Below, in pieces: positions 1 through 9,427 of a stretch of DNA of 64,000 nt. The position numbers and the translations under genes are program-made. How positions within the stretch are numbered: position 1 is the stretch's first letter; each line of letters opens with the position of its first letter. The stretch is taken from positions 124,001-188,000 of the forward strand of contig PYSS01000038.1 of assembly GCA_003049465.1 (NCBI GenBank), given 5' to 3'. The notes under the pieces were generated by a model that saw only the letters and a list, made by a program, of their open reading frames with translations, ran no database searches and was not told where the DNA came from. Source of the stretch: Magnaporthiopsis rhizophila. Its lineage: Eukaryota; Ascomycota; Sordariomycetes; Magnaporthales; Magnaporthaceae.

Positions 1-430
1 TGTAAAATTTAATAATAATATAAGGTTTGGTTTAAGCTTTTTTAAATTTTTCGATTTTTGTAATAAATATTTGTATAGCCGCCGAAAAATTATTATATAG
101 TTTGCTAGCGATGGTAATATTTTTGGGTTTTTTGCCTGCGATTAATATAATTGTTACTGTTTATTATTTTTGGTAAATACTGAATAGGATTAATTAAAAT
201 ATTACAAATGATTTTTTACTTTTAGGGTAGGGTACGTTAGGAAAAGTATTAAGTAGTATAATTTTTACAAGGTTATTTGTGCTAGGGAACTGGAATAATA
301 ACAAAAATTTCGATTATTTGCCCAAAGGGTTGCTTTGGAGCTAATTTAGGTTGATTAATGCCAAGGCCTTAATTAAAGCTATTTAATACGGTAGGAACCT
401 TTTGCCTTATATACCAGCGATCCTTTTATA

Positions 431-521
431 CTATATTTGTGCTATGTCTGTTATGTTATATAACGAACATATTACTGTGCTATATTTGCTATATTATATA
501 GCAGACATATCACCCGTGCTT
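431..521. repeat. Tandem palindromic AT-rich units
   Basis: Two adjacent related units of about 40-50 bases start with ATATTTG and end in GTGCT. Each contains a TTATATA core flanked by inverted halves (GTTATATAAC in the first). Palindromic ends of this style are common in fungal copia-type LTRs, so this may be the edge of a second element. Confidence 0.45.
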
Positions 522-550
522 AGGTAAGTGCCTAGTTATGTGGCTTTTTT

Positions 551-661
551 TTAGCTTGGCTTTAGTTATTCGGCCTCCTGGCCTTTATGATTGCGGGGTA
601 AAGGCGTCCCGCTGGGGGTTAGCCCTAGCCCTTCTGTCCCCTGCCAGCTGCGGTTGTAACA
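551..661 (-). repeat. LTR-like direct repeat, copy A
   Basis: This block runs from TTAGCTTGGC to GGTTGTAACA. It shares nearly its whole length with 971-1082, differing by scattered substitutions that are mostly C/T and G/A. On the minus strand it begins TGTTAC. Confidence 0.6.
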
Positions 662-970
662 AAGGATAGGCAAGGTTTATTATCCAGCTGGGAATGCAGC
701 AGGTGCCGCAATAAATGGTTTATAAAAAATACCACGAATTTGGACGGTTATTATATAATTGCGGGCTTGTGATACCTTTAGGGCCGTTGCATGGCTTACG
801 GGGGGGTGTCAGAGGTGGCCTGGAATTATGTGGGTGGCAATTGGTGCCCTATAGCTTTAAGCCTCGCACCGGCCCTGGCCTGCGATCAAATAAAGCATAA
901 TAAATACCAATCACTTTGGGTGCCAGTCGTCGCGCACCTCCATCACCCTGTGATCACATAACTCCTTATA

Positions 971-1082
971 TTAGCTTGGCCTTAATCATTCGGCCCCCTG
1001 GCCTTTTATAATTGCGGGGTAAAGGCGTCCCGCTGGGGGCTAGCCCCAGCCCTTTTGTCCCCTGCCTGCTGTGGTCGTAACA
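971..1082 (-). repeat. LTR-like direct repeat, copy B
   Basis: This is the second copy of the ~110-bp block, ending GGTCGTAACA. The copies lie only ~420 bases apart, too close for the two LTRs of a full element. They suggest nested or truncated insertions. Confidence 0.6.
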
Positions 1083-1421
1083 TTTGGGCAGCCCCCATTA
1101 TATAAAGGGGCTGGGGGCCTGTACGCTCCTAACTCGGATACTGATCCCGAACTAAGATACGCGTCCCGAGGGCGCATTTCCCAATTGCAGGGTTAGGCAT
1201 TTATTTACTGCGAGGTTTTTGTGCATCTGTTGGCTGCTTTTATAGGCGCCCCAATAACTGTCAAGGCTGAGTCCGCGTAACAATTTCCGATCCTTTACAC
1301 CAGTTCAGTCCTCGAGCTACCTAAAAATTACCAAGATGTTTATAATTAATTATAATTAAGGGGTTTTTCTAAGCATTACGGCTCCGAGGAGAACAAAAGA
1401 AGAACACAAAACCATGTCCGG

Positions 1422-3375
1422 CTAAATAATTTTAAAAGCTTCCTCTTGAGCTTCTCCCCCGTCAAGTATGCCCACAGCCTCCCCATTCATAAACCCGTGC
1501 ATGTAGCACTCTCCAACCAGCAAGTAGCGCTGCTCGGCGCCCGAGGCACAGGAGCGGAGACAGAACGGCATCTTCCCGCCGAAGAGCACGCAGACGACGT
1601 CGCCCTCCTCCATGACCCCTGGCCCCAGCATGTAGTATCCTTTGGTCGTCCGGGCAAACTTTCGCTCGCTCGACGCGCCGGTCGCTGCACGGGCCCATTT
1701 GTGCGCGTCTCCCTGATCGGCCAGCGAGCGGAGCTCGGGAGAGATGGCCGCCTCGTCTACCACGGTGGTGAGGTATGCGGCGGCGTGCGCGAGCCACTTC
1801 CGCTGTAGGACGGCGCCGTGGTAATCCTCGTGGGCGTGGTCCCGCCAGTAAATGGTCACGCAGCCGTTGCTCAACGTCTGGGTGTAGGCGAAAAAGCTGC
1901 TGCCGCCCCCGCCGGCATACTCGTCGCTAATGTCAAAGCCGTTTGTTTTCCCGCAAATGTCCGTCCACAGAGCTTTGACTGCGGCCTGTGCGGCTCTATC
2001 CACCTCCTTGGCGGCCTTCCGGCGGCCGTGGAACGCTCCCTTTTCCAGCAAGTCGGAGCAGGCCTCGATCCTGTCAATCTTTATTCCGCGAATCTCGAGC
2101 ACCTTCAAATCGCGGATGACGCTCAGGCTGGGTTTCGTCCGGCCGCAGGCGCGGTGAGGGCTGGTGGGCTCCGACATGATGTGTCCGTGGTGGGTTCTCC
2201 AGTCCGGCACCCACGACGGCAGCCCCTGACGAGTCTTGGCCGCCGCGGAAGGGAGTCTCGCATGCTGCACGGCCCCTAGGGTGATGAGAGACTCGTCGTC
2301 CCCGATCAGGGCTCTCGCGGCAACGTCGGTGTAGACTTCCTCGACCGAGCTCGAGTAGTCCGCCCTCAGCGCCTTCAGCTCGCTGTTGCGTCCCGCGCGG
2401 ATGGAGTAGTGGCCCAGCATGGCGAAGACGCGGTCTCGGTCGTCGGTGACTTTCAGGTGCCTTGCCCGGTGGAGCTCGTAGAGGAAGTTGAAGCGGTTGT
2501 CGTGCCGGCTAGCTTTCTCGGGCTCGACGAAGCGGCGGTAAAGGTACTTGATCTCCGCCGTTGTCACCTTGAACTTGACCCTTAGGTGATGGTATTCTGT
2601 AAGCCTCTCGCACACGTCGTGCAGCTCGTCCCACGCCATTTCCGCTTTCCCCCAAGTCAGGGTTGCAGGCCTCCTGGTGCCGATCTCTTGGACGATCCAG
2701 CCGCGTTGGAACTATGATGCCATTCTCCTGTCAGCACCGGAATACCAATTTTGGGTGAAGATGAGTCTCCAAACCAACCCATGGGTGATCTGTGATATTC
2801 TTCAGGGGTTCCCAGGCCGATTCCTCGGCCAGTTCGTCGGTGCTGGCGGTCTCAAAGATGGGACGTCGGTTGTCGGTGAGGAGCTCGGCCAGCTTTCGCA
2901 CAAAGCCGAAGGCCTCTTCGGCCAGATTCTGCTCGTCGAGGCCGAGCCAGACCTGTACTCTGCTCGCGCCCTGGTAAATCTGGTTCATGAACTGCACCTG
3001 CTGCGACCTTTCTGCCTCGTTGCCCTGGTTGATGCAAATCTGGTCGGCCCAAACGCGCCGCGGCCCCGTTTGCAATCGGAGCCGCCGCAGGGCGTGGTAC
3101 AGGCTCGCCGTAATGCGAAGCTCTGCAGCGGGCAGACGTATCTTGTGAGTGAGCGTGCCGTCTCCCCAAACGTACGAGAGAGGCTCGTAAGCCCCGGCAT
3201 TGTCGACGGCAGCGAGCTCGAGCACCCCCGTGAGAGGGTCGTCGGGGTTTCCGCGCAATAGCGTCAAGATCCGGATGGTTCTGTCGGGCAGGGGCTGATA
3301 TGTGTAAGCGTTTGGTTGATCATCTTGAACAGCCAGCTTACGTCTCCCGCGGATGCGAGAAAGTGGGAGGCCCAT
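1422..3375 (-). CDS. HET-domain heterokaryon-incompatibility-like protein
   Basis: The model is complement(join(1422..2711,2779..3375)), 628 aa. Exon 1 carries the HET (PF06985) hallmarks: YEPLSYVWGD at residues ~63-72, then RRVWADQICINQ and ERSQQVQ..NQIYQ.A..V.VWLG. The frame breaks after DHPW. A 67-nt GT-AG intron with a GCTGAC branch site (2712-2778) restores the third signature, FQRGWIVQEI, and then D.RDRVFA.LG and PSWVPDW in the second half. The start at 3375 is chosen for its strong context (GAAATGG). In-frame codons extend to 3633, so a longer N-terminus is possible. HET proteins act in the cytosol as death-inducing domains in non-self recognition (family knowledge); the partner here is unknown. 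The gene is divergent from the RelA/SpoT-ankyrin gene and beside repeat debris. Confidence 0.88.
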
Positions 3376-4086
3376 TTCGACATGCAGCGTGGATTGTGGA
3401 AAGTCCCCGCAAGGCTGAAAGGCGGGATATGCAGCGGATAAACAATGCGTCCTGGGAAGGTACCTTGGTATGTATACTGAGGTAGGCATTTGTTCGGCAA
3501 CGCGACCACCATCCAGTGCAGCCCAATAGGACGGCCACCGCCGCAAGCCATTTTCCAGCCACCAAAAAACCCCGCAGTTGGCGGCTGTACATGGCATATG
3601 CTGCACCCCACCAGTGAGGTTCGACCACAACATAGAGGCAGCTGTTTTCCTGTCGGCGAATTATTTTGTGGCTGCAGCCTAATCAGAAGACCATGGCAGC
3701 AATGTCAGGCTCCTCAAGTTGGGCATCATCACACAAGGATTCGCGCCGGTGGAGGTCCGGAAGTCCTAGAGAAACGCCCAAAAGTCCACGAGGCCCGGCG
3801 CCGAAGGCTGAGGGACGCATGTGCCGAGTAGCTAGGTACGTAGATACCCCGCACCAGTCACAGGCCGACCAATGGGCTAGATTGCTATGGCATCTTTGGG
3901 AGACTTCGCTTCTTCAAGCATCTCTATGGCCCCTAGAAAGATTGTCGTAATACAGAGATTCTCGCTTGTTTCGCGACGCCAACCTACATTTATATCTGTC
4001 TTTCTGGAAGTCCGGGCCAAACCAGGACCAATCATCATGTCGACGTGGTAGGATACCCTACCTCAGGCACTACGGGCACCCCCACC
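3376..4086. promoter_or_regulatory. Shared divergent promoter between HET and RelA/SpoT-ankyrin genes
   Basis: These 711 bases separate two divergent start codons. No further gene is visible. A very short upstream frame (ATG at 4037, Met-Ser-Thr-Trp-stop, ending 4051) precedes the RelA/SpoT start by 36 bases and could dampen its translation. Confidence 0.45.
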
Positions 4087-5601
4087 ATGGCGCGAGATGG
4101 TCCGCAGGAGTTGTCGGAGGACAAGCTGGAAGAGCTCCTCAAGGAGCTGAAAAAAATCTACCGGCGATGTTTAAACATCGTTGCCCAAGACTTGGCACAC
4201 GTGCTGGCCCAGGAGGCCGTTCGGCATCTCCCCATCGCTGCTAGGGTGAAGGCCTGGGACTCCATCTGCGGCACCGCGAGGCGCCGACAGCGGGATAGGC
4301 TGACCGCTCAAGCGGTCCGGGACAAGATGAAAAGGCAGGGCGAGAACTGGGAGAAGCACTGTGAGCGGTACAAGATCAGCGCGACCGATCTTGGATACTT
4401 CAAAAACCGGGACGAGCTCAAACGCGCTTTCCACGACATGCTCGGGGCGCGCATCATACTCTACTTCCCCTGTGATGCGGGGAAGGTGCTGAAACTTCTA
4501 GACGCCGCGGGCTACGTGAGCGACAAGGCGGCGAAGCGAATGGGCGGCCTGGAAGATCCCGGGCGGCTGCGGAAGTTCCACGAAAAATTGCTGGACGGGT
4601 CGCCGTCATCCGATACGCACCCCGCGGACGACCTCGACCTAGACGGCTCGGGGAAGCAGTTCTCGGGTTACGGCGCCATACACATGGTGGTGAAGGTACC
4701 TGAGCGGCTGCAGCCGCGGGACCTGGAGGCGACAGCGAAGGCCATCTGGGAGACGTGCGTGGTAGAGATCCAGACCGGCACCATCATGATGCACGCCTGG
4801 GCCGAGGTCGAGCACGACATCACCTACAAGTCGCACGGGTGCCAGGCGTCGCAGGGCGAGGCGGGCATACTGGACATGCTCAACGGGCTCGCCCTCGCCA
4901 GCGAGGTGGGCATGCGGCGCTTCCGGTCGCCGCCCGTGTCGGAGTCGCCGGCCACGGAGCTGGAGGAGGTTGTGCGCAGCTGGCTGCACCAGTTTTACAT
5001 CAAGAAAAGCTGGGGCACACCGAGCGACTGGGTCGACGTCGACCTCCTCCGGGATTTTCTGGTTAAGCACCGCAAAAACCGCCGGGACGAATTTTTCTCT
5101 CTCGCCGAGGCCGCCTGCTCGACGCTGCACGAGGCCGAAAACAGCGGAGGCCGCAAATTGGACCACCTCCTCCCCCACGTCATCATGTACAACTGCATGC
5201 CTACTTCCCCCAAGGAGTGTCCGCCACCGCCACCGCCGCCACCAGCCCTGGAATTCTGCGCCGAGTGCTCGGGGCCGCTACGGCTATCCGCCCAGAAAGA
5301 GCGCGCAGACACCGAGTCGGCGGACAGGTCTGGCAAGACGCCGCCGCTACCCGCCGGCGAGCAAGCACGGCCGCCGACCGTAGAATCCGGCACTGACGAG
5401 GAGTTGGAAAACGAACGCTGGGCCGCGCTGTTGTGGGCCGCGGACAACGGGTACGAGGCCGTTTTTAAGCTGCTGCTCGATACGGGCAAGGTCGACGTCG
5501 ATTCGAAGGATAAATGGGGTGAAACGCTAAGGAAGGCCGTGGAAGGGGGGCACGAAAGCGTCGTTAGGCTGCTGCGCTGTCACGGTGCGACTGCCGAATA
5601 G
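4087..5601 (+). CDS. RelA/SpoT nucleotidyltransferase-ankyrin fusion protein
   Basis: 504 aa, one exon. The start at 4087 has an ideal context (CCACCATGG); the in-frame codons upstream lack an ATG. Residues ~50-250 form a RelA/SpoT synthetase-type domain: ARVKAWDSI, then DMLGARIILY (acidic D117), SGYGAIHMVV (Y195/H199, equivalent to the GYQSLH nucleotide-stacking motif) and VEIQTGT..MHAWAEVEHD (E227, equivalent to the catalytic EVQIRT glutamate). The usual Arg of EIQxRT is Gly here. A Pro8 linker and a CxxC follow at ~377-395. The last ~60 residues read as two ankyrin-like repeats (LLWAADNGYEAVFKLLL, then LRKAVEGGHESVVRLL). Bacterial relatives make pppGpp-type alarmones or modify tRNA; the fungal substrate is unknown. 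There is no HD hydrolase, signal peptide or membrane segment. Confidence 0.85.
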   Translation: MARDGPQELSEDKLEELLKELKKIYRRCLNIVAQDLAHVLAQEAVRHLPIAARVKAWDSICGTARRRQRDRLTAQAVRDKMKRQGENWEKHCERYKISATDLGYFKNRDELKRAFHDMLGARIILYFPCDAGKVLKLLDAAGYVSDKAAKRMGGLEDPGRLRKFHEKLLDGSPSSDTHPADDLDLDGSGKQFSGYGAIHMVVKVPERLQPRDLEATAKAIWETCVVEIQTGTIMMHAWAEVEHDITYKSHGCQASQGEAGILDMLNGLALASEVGMRRFRSPPVSESPATELEEVVRSWLHQFYIKKSWGTPSDWVDVDLLRDFLVKHRKNRRDEFFSLAEAACSTLHEAENSGGRKLDHLLPHVIMYNCMPTSPKECPPPPPPPPALEFCAECSGPLRLSAQKERADTESADRSGKTPPLPAGEQARPPTVESGTDEELENERWAALLWAADNGYEAVFKLLLDTGKVDVDSKDKWGETLRKAVEGGHESVVRLLRCHGATAE

Positions 5602-6703
5602 CCCCAGCTACAGCAGAGTTCCCTTTTGCCTTGGTGTAACGGGTACAATCTTGGCCTTATCTCGTGATATGCTCGATACAGCCAAGGCCGGCGTCTACTT
5701 GGAATAATAATGAGCGGTTTTAAAAATGAATATAGGAAAAAAAAAGGGAAAAACCAAGCCTCAGTCAGGGGCAAGCCCTTGGTATCACGCCGCCCCGTAT
5801 TCCCCTCAACACGGACGAGCACACCTGCTATAAGGATGGACCGAACGGGCATGGTCGAAGAGGGCAGGGTTGTTGCCAAGGTGAGAGATTTTGGAGATGA
5901 TGTGTTGGCCACCCGCGGTAGTGTAGAGCGGGCCGATCACGGGCAAAGCTGGAAGATAGCGCCAACGTAACCAGGTATGCTTTTGGCGGGTTCATCCGCC
6001 ATGCCAGGCGGCGACCTCAGGCTCGGGGACCGGCTGGGATGAGAAGTCATGCCCGACCGTGACGAAGAAAGGGGAATGCACACCGGCCAAACGACTTGGA
6101 GGAGGGAGCACCGACGGGCGATGCTGTGATGGAGCAGTTTTTTTGAAACCTGCGGGCCCCCTGGTAAAGAGCGGACGATTCCCTGCATCAAATACTCGTC
6201 AGAGGCAGCCCTTCATAGGGCTTTGTGTATTTGTGATATCAGGGGCGTATCAAGAGCTCGGGATATTCCCTATTTATCTCTTTTCTCGGAATGCCATCTA
6301 GGCCGCGGCCGAGACCGTTTCTGTGTGTCTGCCCGGCAAAGACGAACTGTGGCTGGTGAGAGCGTCAGGAACAGGGAGGGCGATAAATAGACCTTTTCCG
6401 TACGGATGAAGTCCAAGACGGCAGGCAGCCACGATATTTGCGATTCTCGTCTCACCCGGCCAAGGCGCTAAAAGCCATGGCGATGCCCCCGCTTTCAGGC
6501 TGCGAGGAGGAGGTCGGCGTTTAGCTCGGATCTCGGGGCCGTTGCCCAGGTTAAAAGTAGCTTACGGTCAGCCTTCCCCAGCCCTTGCAGCCGAGCTCAC
6601 AGCCCAGATTCCATACGCTCACCCGTACCATCTTTTTGACCTTTACGGTTTCTATTCGACCGGGACAAGACGGGCGTCGAGCCAGACCCACCAGCCGCCG
6701 ACC
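5602..6703. other. Intergenic, no gene recognised
   Basis: Short open frames are present (for example 5710-5970 plus and 5937-6191 minus), but none shows a recognisable motif or a clear splice pattern. I see nothing else supportable. Confidence 0.4.
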
Positions 6704-7015
6704 ATGTTCGTGGTCATTTTCGAAACGAGGCCGTCGCCCGCCCACCAGTCGACCTACATGTCCATCGCGGCCTCCCTGAAGCCCGAGCTCTCGGCAGTCG
6801 AGGGCTTCCTGAGCAACGTCCGGTACCGCTCACTGACCAGGCCCGGCTGGTTGCTATCGCTGTCGACGTGGCAGAACGAGCGCGCGCTCGTCCGCTGGCG
6901 CACCGCAGGGAAGCACCACGGCGCGCAGGCCAAGGCCCGGGACGGCGTCATGGAGGACTACCACCTGAGGGTCGGCCAGGTCATTGGCGGCGAAAAGACC
7001 GGGGACGGCGACGAT

Positions 7016-7048
<33 letters not shown>

Positions 7049-7453
7049 CCGGAGAGGCTCGACACGACCGAGGTCGGGGCCGCCGCGTGCGTGGTCCTGC
7101 TGCACGGCCAGGAGGACGGCGACAGCGACCCAGGCGCTGCCGGCGATGCGAAGCTTGTTGCGTCCATGGACGGCCTGCAGCTGGATGGGCCCGAAAAGAC
7201 GGCCTTGGAGGAGCAGGGCCTCGTGTCTTGGGATGTCTTCAGGGCGGCAGACGGCTCGGGTGACTTTGTCTTCATGTCGTCCTGGCGGGACGAAGCTGCG
7301 GGCTCTCGTTTCGAGCATCAGATGGGATACCGACAGCGGCCGTCGCAAGGAAAGCCGCTGAAGGTTCGGGTGTTGAGGGATTATGGGAAATACGACAGGC
7401 GCGAGGCGCCTCAGTTCTTTGAGGACGCTGCCGGCGGCGAGACGACGCATTAG
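6704..7453 (+). CDS. Duplicated ABM-fold (dimeric alpha-beta barrel) protein
   Basis: 249 aa. The start is the first in-frame ATG (GACCATGT at 6704). Residues 1-~95 match the antibiotic-biosynthesis-monooxygenase fold: MFVVIFETRPSPAHQSTY, EL..VEGFLSNVRYRSLTRPG, LLSLSTWQNERALVRWR, HH..Q...R. An acidic Asp tract at ~105-118, encoded by a GAC repeat (7014-7049), links to a second, more diverged copy (VGAAACVVLLHG, GLVSWDVFRAADGSGDF, VFMSSWRDEAAGSRFEHQMG, VRVLRDYGKYDR). Single ABM domains act as small cofactor-free oxygenases or heme/aldehyde-handling barrels. Two in one chain would form an intramolecular barrel pair. No biosynthetic cluster is visible next to it, so the function is open. Confidence 0.7.
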
Positions 7454-7599
7454 CAGGATATAACGTGGCGGGCACGCCTCCGAACCATGATCCGAATCAA
7501 CCATCTTTTGTGTATTGGGCATACACTTGAACTTTGCAGCCCGTGCTTGTTAGCGTGTGTGTGGTCGTGCCTATGGCAAAACGGGGCCTCGGCTGCCTT

Positions 7600-7985
7600 T
7601 GACGCAAACCTCGGCCGACCAGAGGGCAGTCGCTATAGGACCAGTACTAAGTCTCAGGGTGGATCCATCCGTTGGTGATGCCCATCGCGACCATGTTGAC
7701 TTTTCGTCCTACAGACAGACGCGCGGTCTGCTTGTGGATGTGGGTGGCGAGATGGAAGCCGTAGTGGCCATACAACTCCGATGCGGAGGTCGAACTCGAT
7801 CGACATGTAGGCCGGGAAGGCAGCGAAGGTCAACAGCCTGTTACAGACATGCGCAGCCGCGGCAAATGCCCATCTGGCGCTATCGCCAACATATCAAAGC
7901 CCGCGCCGGCGGGCCGGTCGACGGACAGCCTGTCTGCGAATATGCTCCACGGTTTGGGTTGACGAAAAGCTTGGCTGCGCCGTCG
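7600..7985 (-). pseudogene. Serine carboxypeptidase (peptidase S10) relic
   Basis: On the minus strand, pieces of an S10 carboxypeptidase can be read in different frames. The segment RLSVDRPAGAGFD (near 7930-7900) corresponds to the family's L.VDQPVGTGFS. FAAFPAY.. and EFDLR follow near 7825-7790. SELYGHYGFHLATHIHKQ then GITNGWIHPET (7780-7650) corresponds to ESYGGHYGP...HI..Q and GI.NG..DP. The nucleophile-motif Ser codon now reads Leu (SELYG), frames shift between blocks, and a TAG stands where the sequence suggests CAG (ET-stop-YWSYSDC), as expected from a C-to-T change. No complete gene surrounds it. I infer an old, mutated copy. Confidence 0.65.
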
Positions 7986-8299
7986 GGGAAGTGGCACGCC
8001 CGTTCTCCTATGCCGCCGCCGCTACCCAGAGCACTATTGCGATTCTTATCGTGCTTCGTTTTAGGGGAGACTATTTACAGTGTTTACGAAGACAGCACAC
8101 CTGTATACAAGGCCGTGAAGGGCATTAATCACAGGCGGACGGTGTGAGACAGATGCCAGACTGATATGATAGTTCATCCCATAAGCGCGGAATCTACCCG
8201 ATTCCACCCTGCCATGGAAAGCCTCTACCGTCTCTGGAAAGGCCTATCCCTATCCACCTTGACCTGGCCGCCTGCCCACCCGTCATACGCCCAAACTAC

Positions 8300-9427
8300 C
8301 TATATAAAAACCCGCAAAAACTCCACCAGCGCCATGATGGCCATGGCCTGGCCGTAGGGCATACAAGTAATCGGAATGTCCTTGTAATGCTGTAGGTCGT
8401 GCCCCATAGCAGTCCCGAAGCTGGTGTTGCACAGCTCGCCCTTCTCGTCGATATTAGCCAGCACGCCCTTGAGCGCGCGCACGGCCGTGGCCTCAAGGTC
8501 GTCGCCGGAAATGTACTTTTTGCGCCGGGCCTTGAGCATGCCAAACGCAAAGCCCGCCGTCGCGCTCGTCTCCGGGTACGAGCCCTGATCCTCGGGCACG
8601 TCGAGCAGGGTGCGCCAGAGCCCCGTGTCCGGGTGCTGCAGCGGGACGAGGGCGTCGCACTGGGCCTGCAGGGCGTCGCGCAGGTGCCAGTAAAGGGGCG
8701 GGTCGGAGCGCTCGAGGTCGAGCAGCTCGATGAACTCGGGCAGCACGATGGTCAGCCAGCTGTTGCCGCGGGCCCAGAGGGCGCGGGCAAAGTTGTGGCC
8801 GCCGTCCGCAAAGGTCCAGCCGTGGAAGAAGAGGCCGGACCGGGTGTCGAACAGGTAGCGCAGATGGATCAGGAACTGGCGCTTGGCCTCGGCCACGTAG
8901 TGCGGGCGGTCCAGCACCAGGCCGATCTTGGCGAGCGGCACGACCGTCATCATCAGGGTGTCGTCCCACAGCTGCTCGTCGTTGCGCATGTTGTAGGTGG
9001 TGTGCTGCATGCCCCCGAAGCGGGTGCGGCCCAGGTCGTGGTACGCCCACTCGGCCCAGGCGTCGAGCCAGGGGAGGTAGGTCGGGTTGCGCGTCTGCTC
9101 GTAGACGAGGGCCAAGGTCAGGAACACGGCCATGGTGTTGATGTTCTTGGTGGTGCCGCCGGCGGCGAAGCGGTCGCGGAACCAGTCCTCTATGATGCGC
9201 AGGCAGCCTTGGTCGCCCGTCAGCTGGTAGTAGTTCCAGATGCCGTACAGGCCGATGCCGTGCGTCCACTCCCAGTCGTTCCAGCCCTTGGTGTCGATGA
9301 CGCGGCCGTCGTCGAGCCGGAGCAGGAACTCGCCCGTCGTGTCCTTGATGTTGACCATGCCGTCGATGAGGAGGCGGATCTTGGCGTGGATGTCGGCGGC
9401 CTTGAGGCCGTGCATTTCGGAAGGCAT
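8300..9427 (-). CDS. GH105 unsaturated glycuronyl/rhamnogalacturonyl hydrolase
   Basis: 375 aa, single exon. It reads as a complete (alpha/alpha)6-barrel glycosidase of family GH105, like bacterial YteR/YesR. Visible signatures are WEWTHGIGLYGIWNYY near residue 52, KNINTMAVFLTLALVYE, DEQLWDDTLMMTVVPLAKIG (the WDD aspartate is the expected general acid/base), FFHGWTFADGGHNFARALWARGNSW, GLWRTLLD and SYPETSATAGFAFGML. There is no signal peptide, fitting an intracellular enzyme that removes the 4,5-unsaturated uronic acid left by pectin or rhamnogalacturonan lyases. The gene is divergent from an MFS transporter across 609 bases, a plausible uptake-plus-processing arrangement, though that transporter family usually carries small anions. 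Confidence 0.9.
   Translation of the reverse strand: MPSEMHGLKAADIHAKIRLLIDGMVNIKDTTGEFLLRLDDGRVIDTKGWNDWEWTHGIGLYGIWNYYQLTGDQGCLRIIEDWFRDRFAAGGTTKNINTMAVFLTLALVYEQTRNPTYLPWLDAWAEWAYHDLGRTRFGGMQHTTYNMRNDEQLWDDTLMMTVVPLAKIGLVLDRPHYVAEAKRQFLIHLRYLFDTRSGLFFHGWTFADGGHNFARALWARGNSWLTIVLPEFIELLDLERSDPPLYWHLRDALQAQCDALVPLQHPDTGLWRTLLDVPEDQGSYPETSATAGFAFGMLKARRKKYISGDDLEATAVRALKGVLANIDEKGELCNTSFGTAMGHDLQHYKDIPITCMPYGQAMAIMALVEFLRVFI

Larger units (their letters stand above)
1..1421. repeat. AT-rich LTR-retrotransposon debris
   Basis: The first ~540 bases are strikingly rich in A, T and TA dinucleotides compared with the GC-rich genes beyond, which is the look of sequence hit by RIP. Two diverged copies of a ~110-bp block follow (551-661 and 971-1082). 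Read on the minus strand each begins TGTTAC, the usual LTR start. A TATATAAAG-type element lies near 1101. No intact open frame or transposase/reverse-transcriptase motif can be read. I see it as solo-LTR or nested LTR remnants; the family is not identifiable from sequence alone. Confidence 0.6.

Noticed and set aside
715..900. 61-codon frame in the repeat debris
   Set aside because: It lies in degraded LTR-like sequence with no reverse transcriptase, integrase or gag motif.
7557..8147. 196-codon plus-strand open frame
   Set aside because: It overlies the antisense serine carboxypeptidase relic, has no motif and no clear start context.
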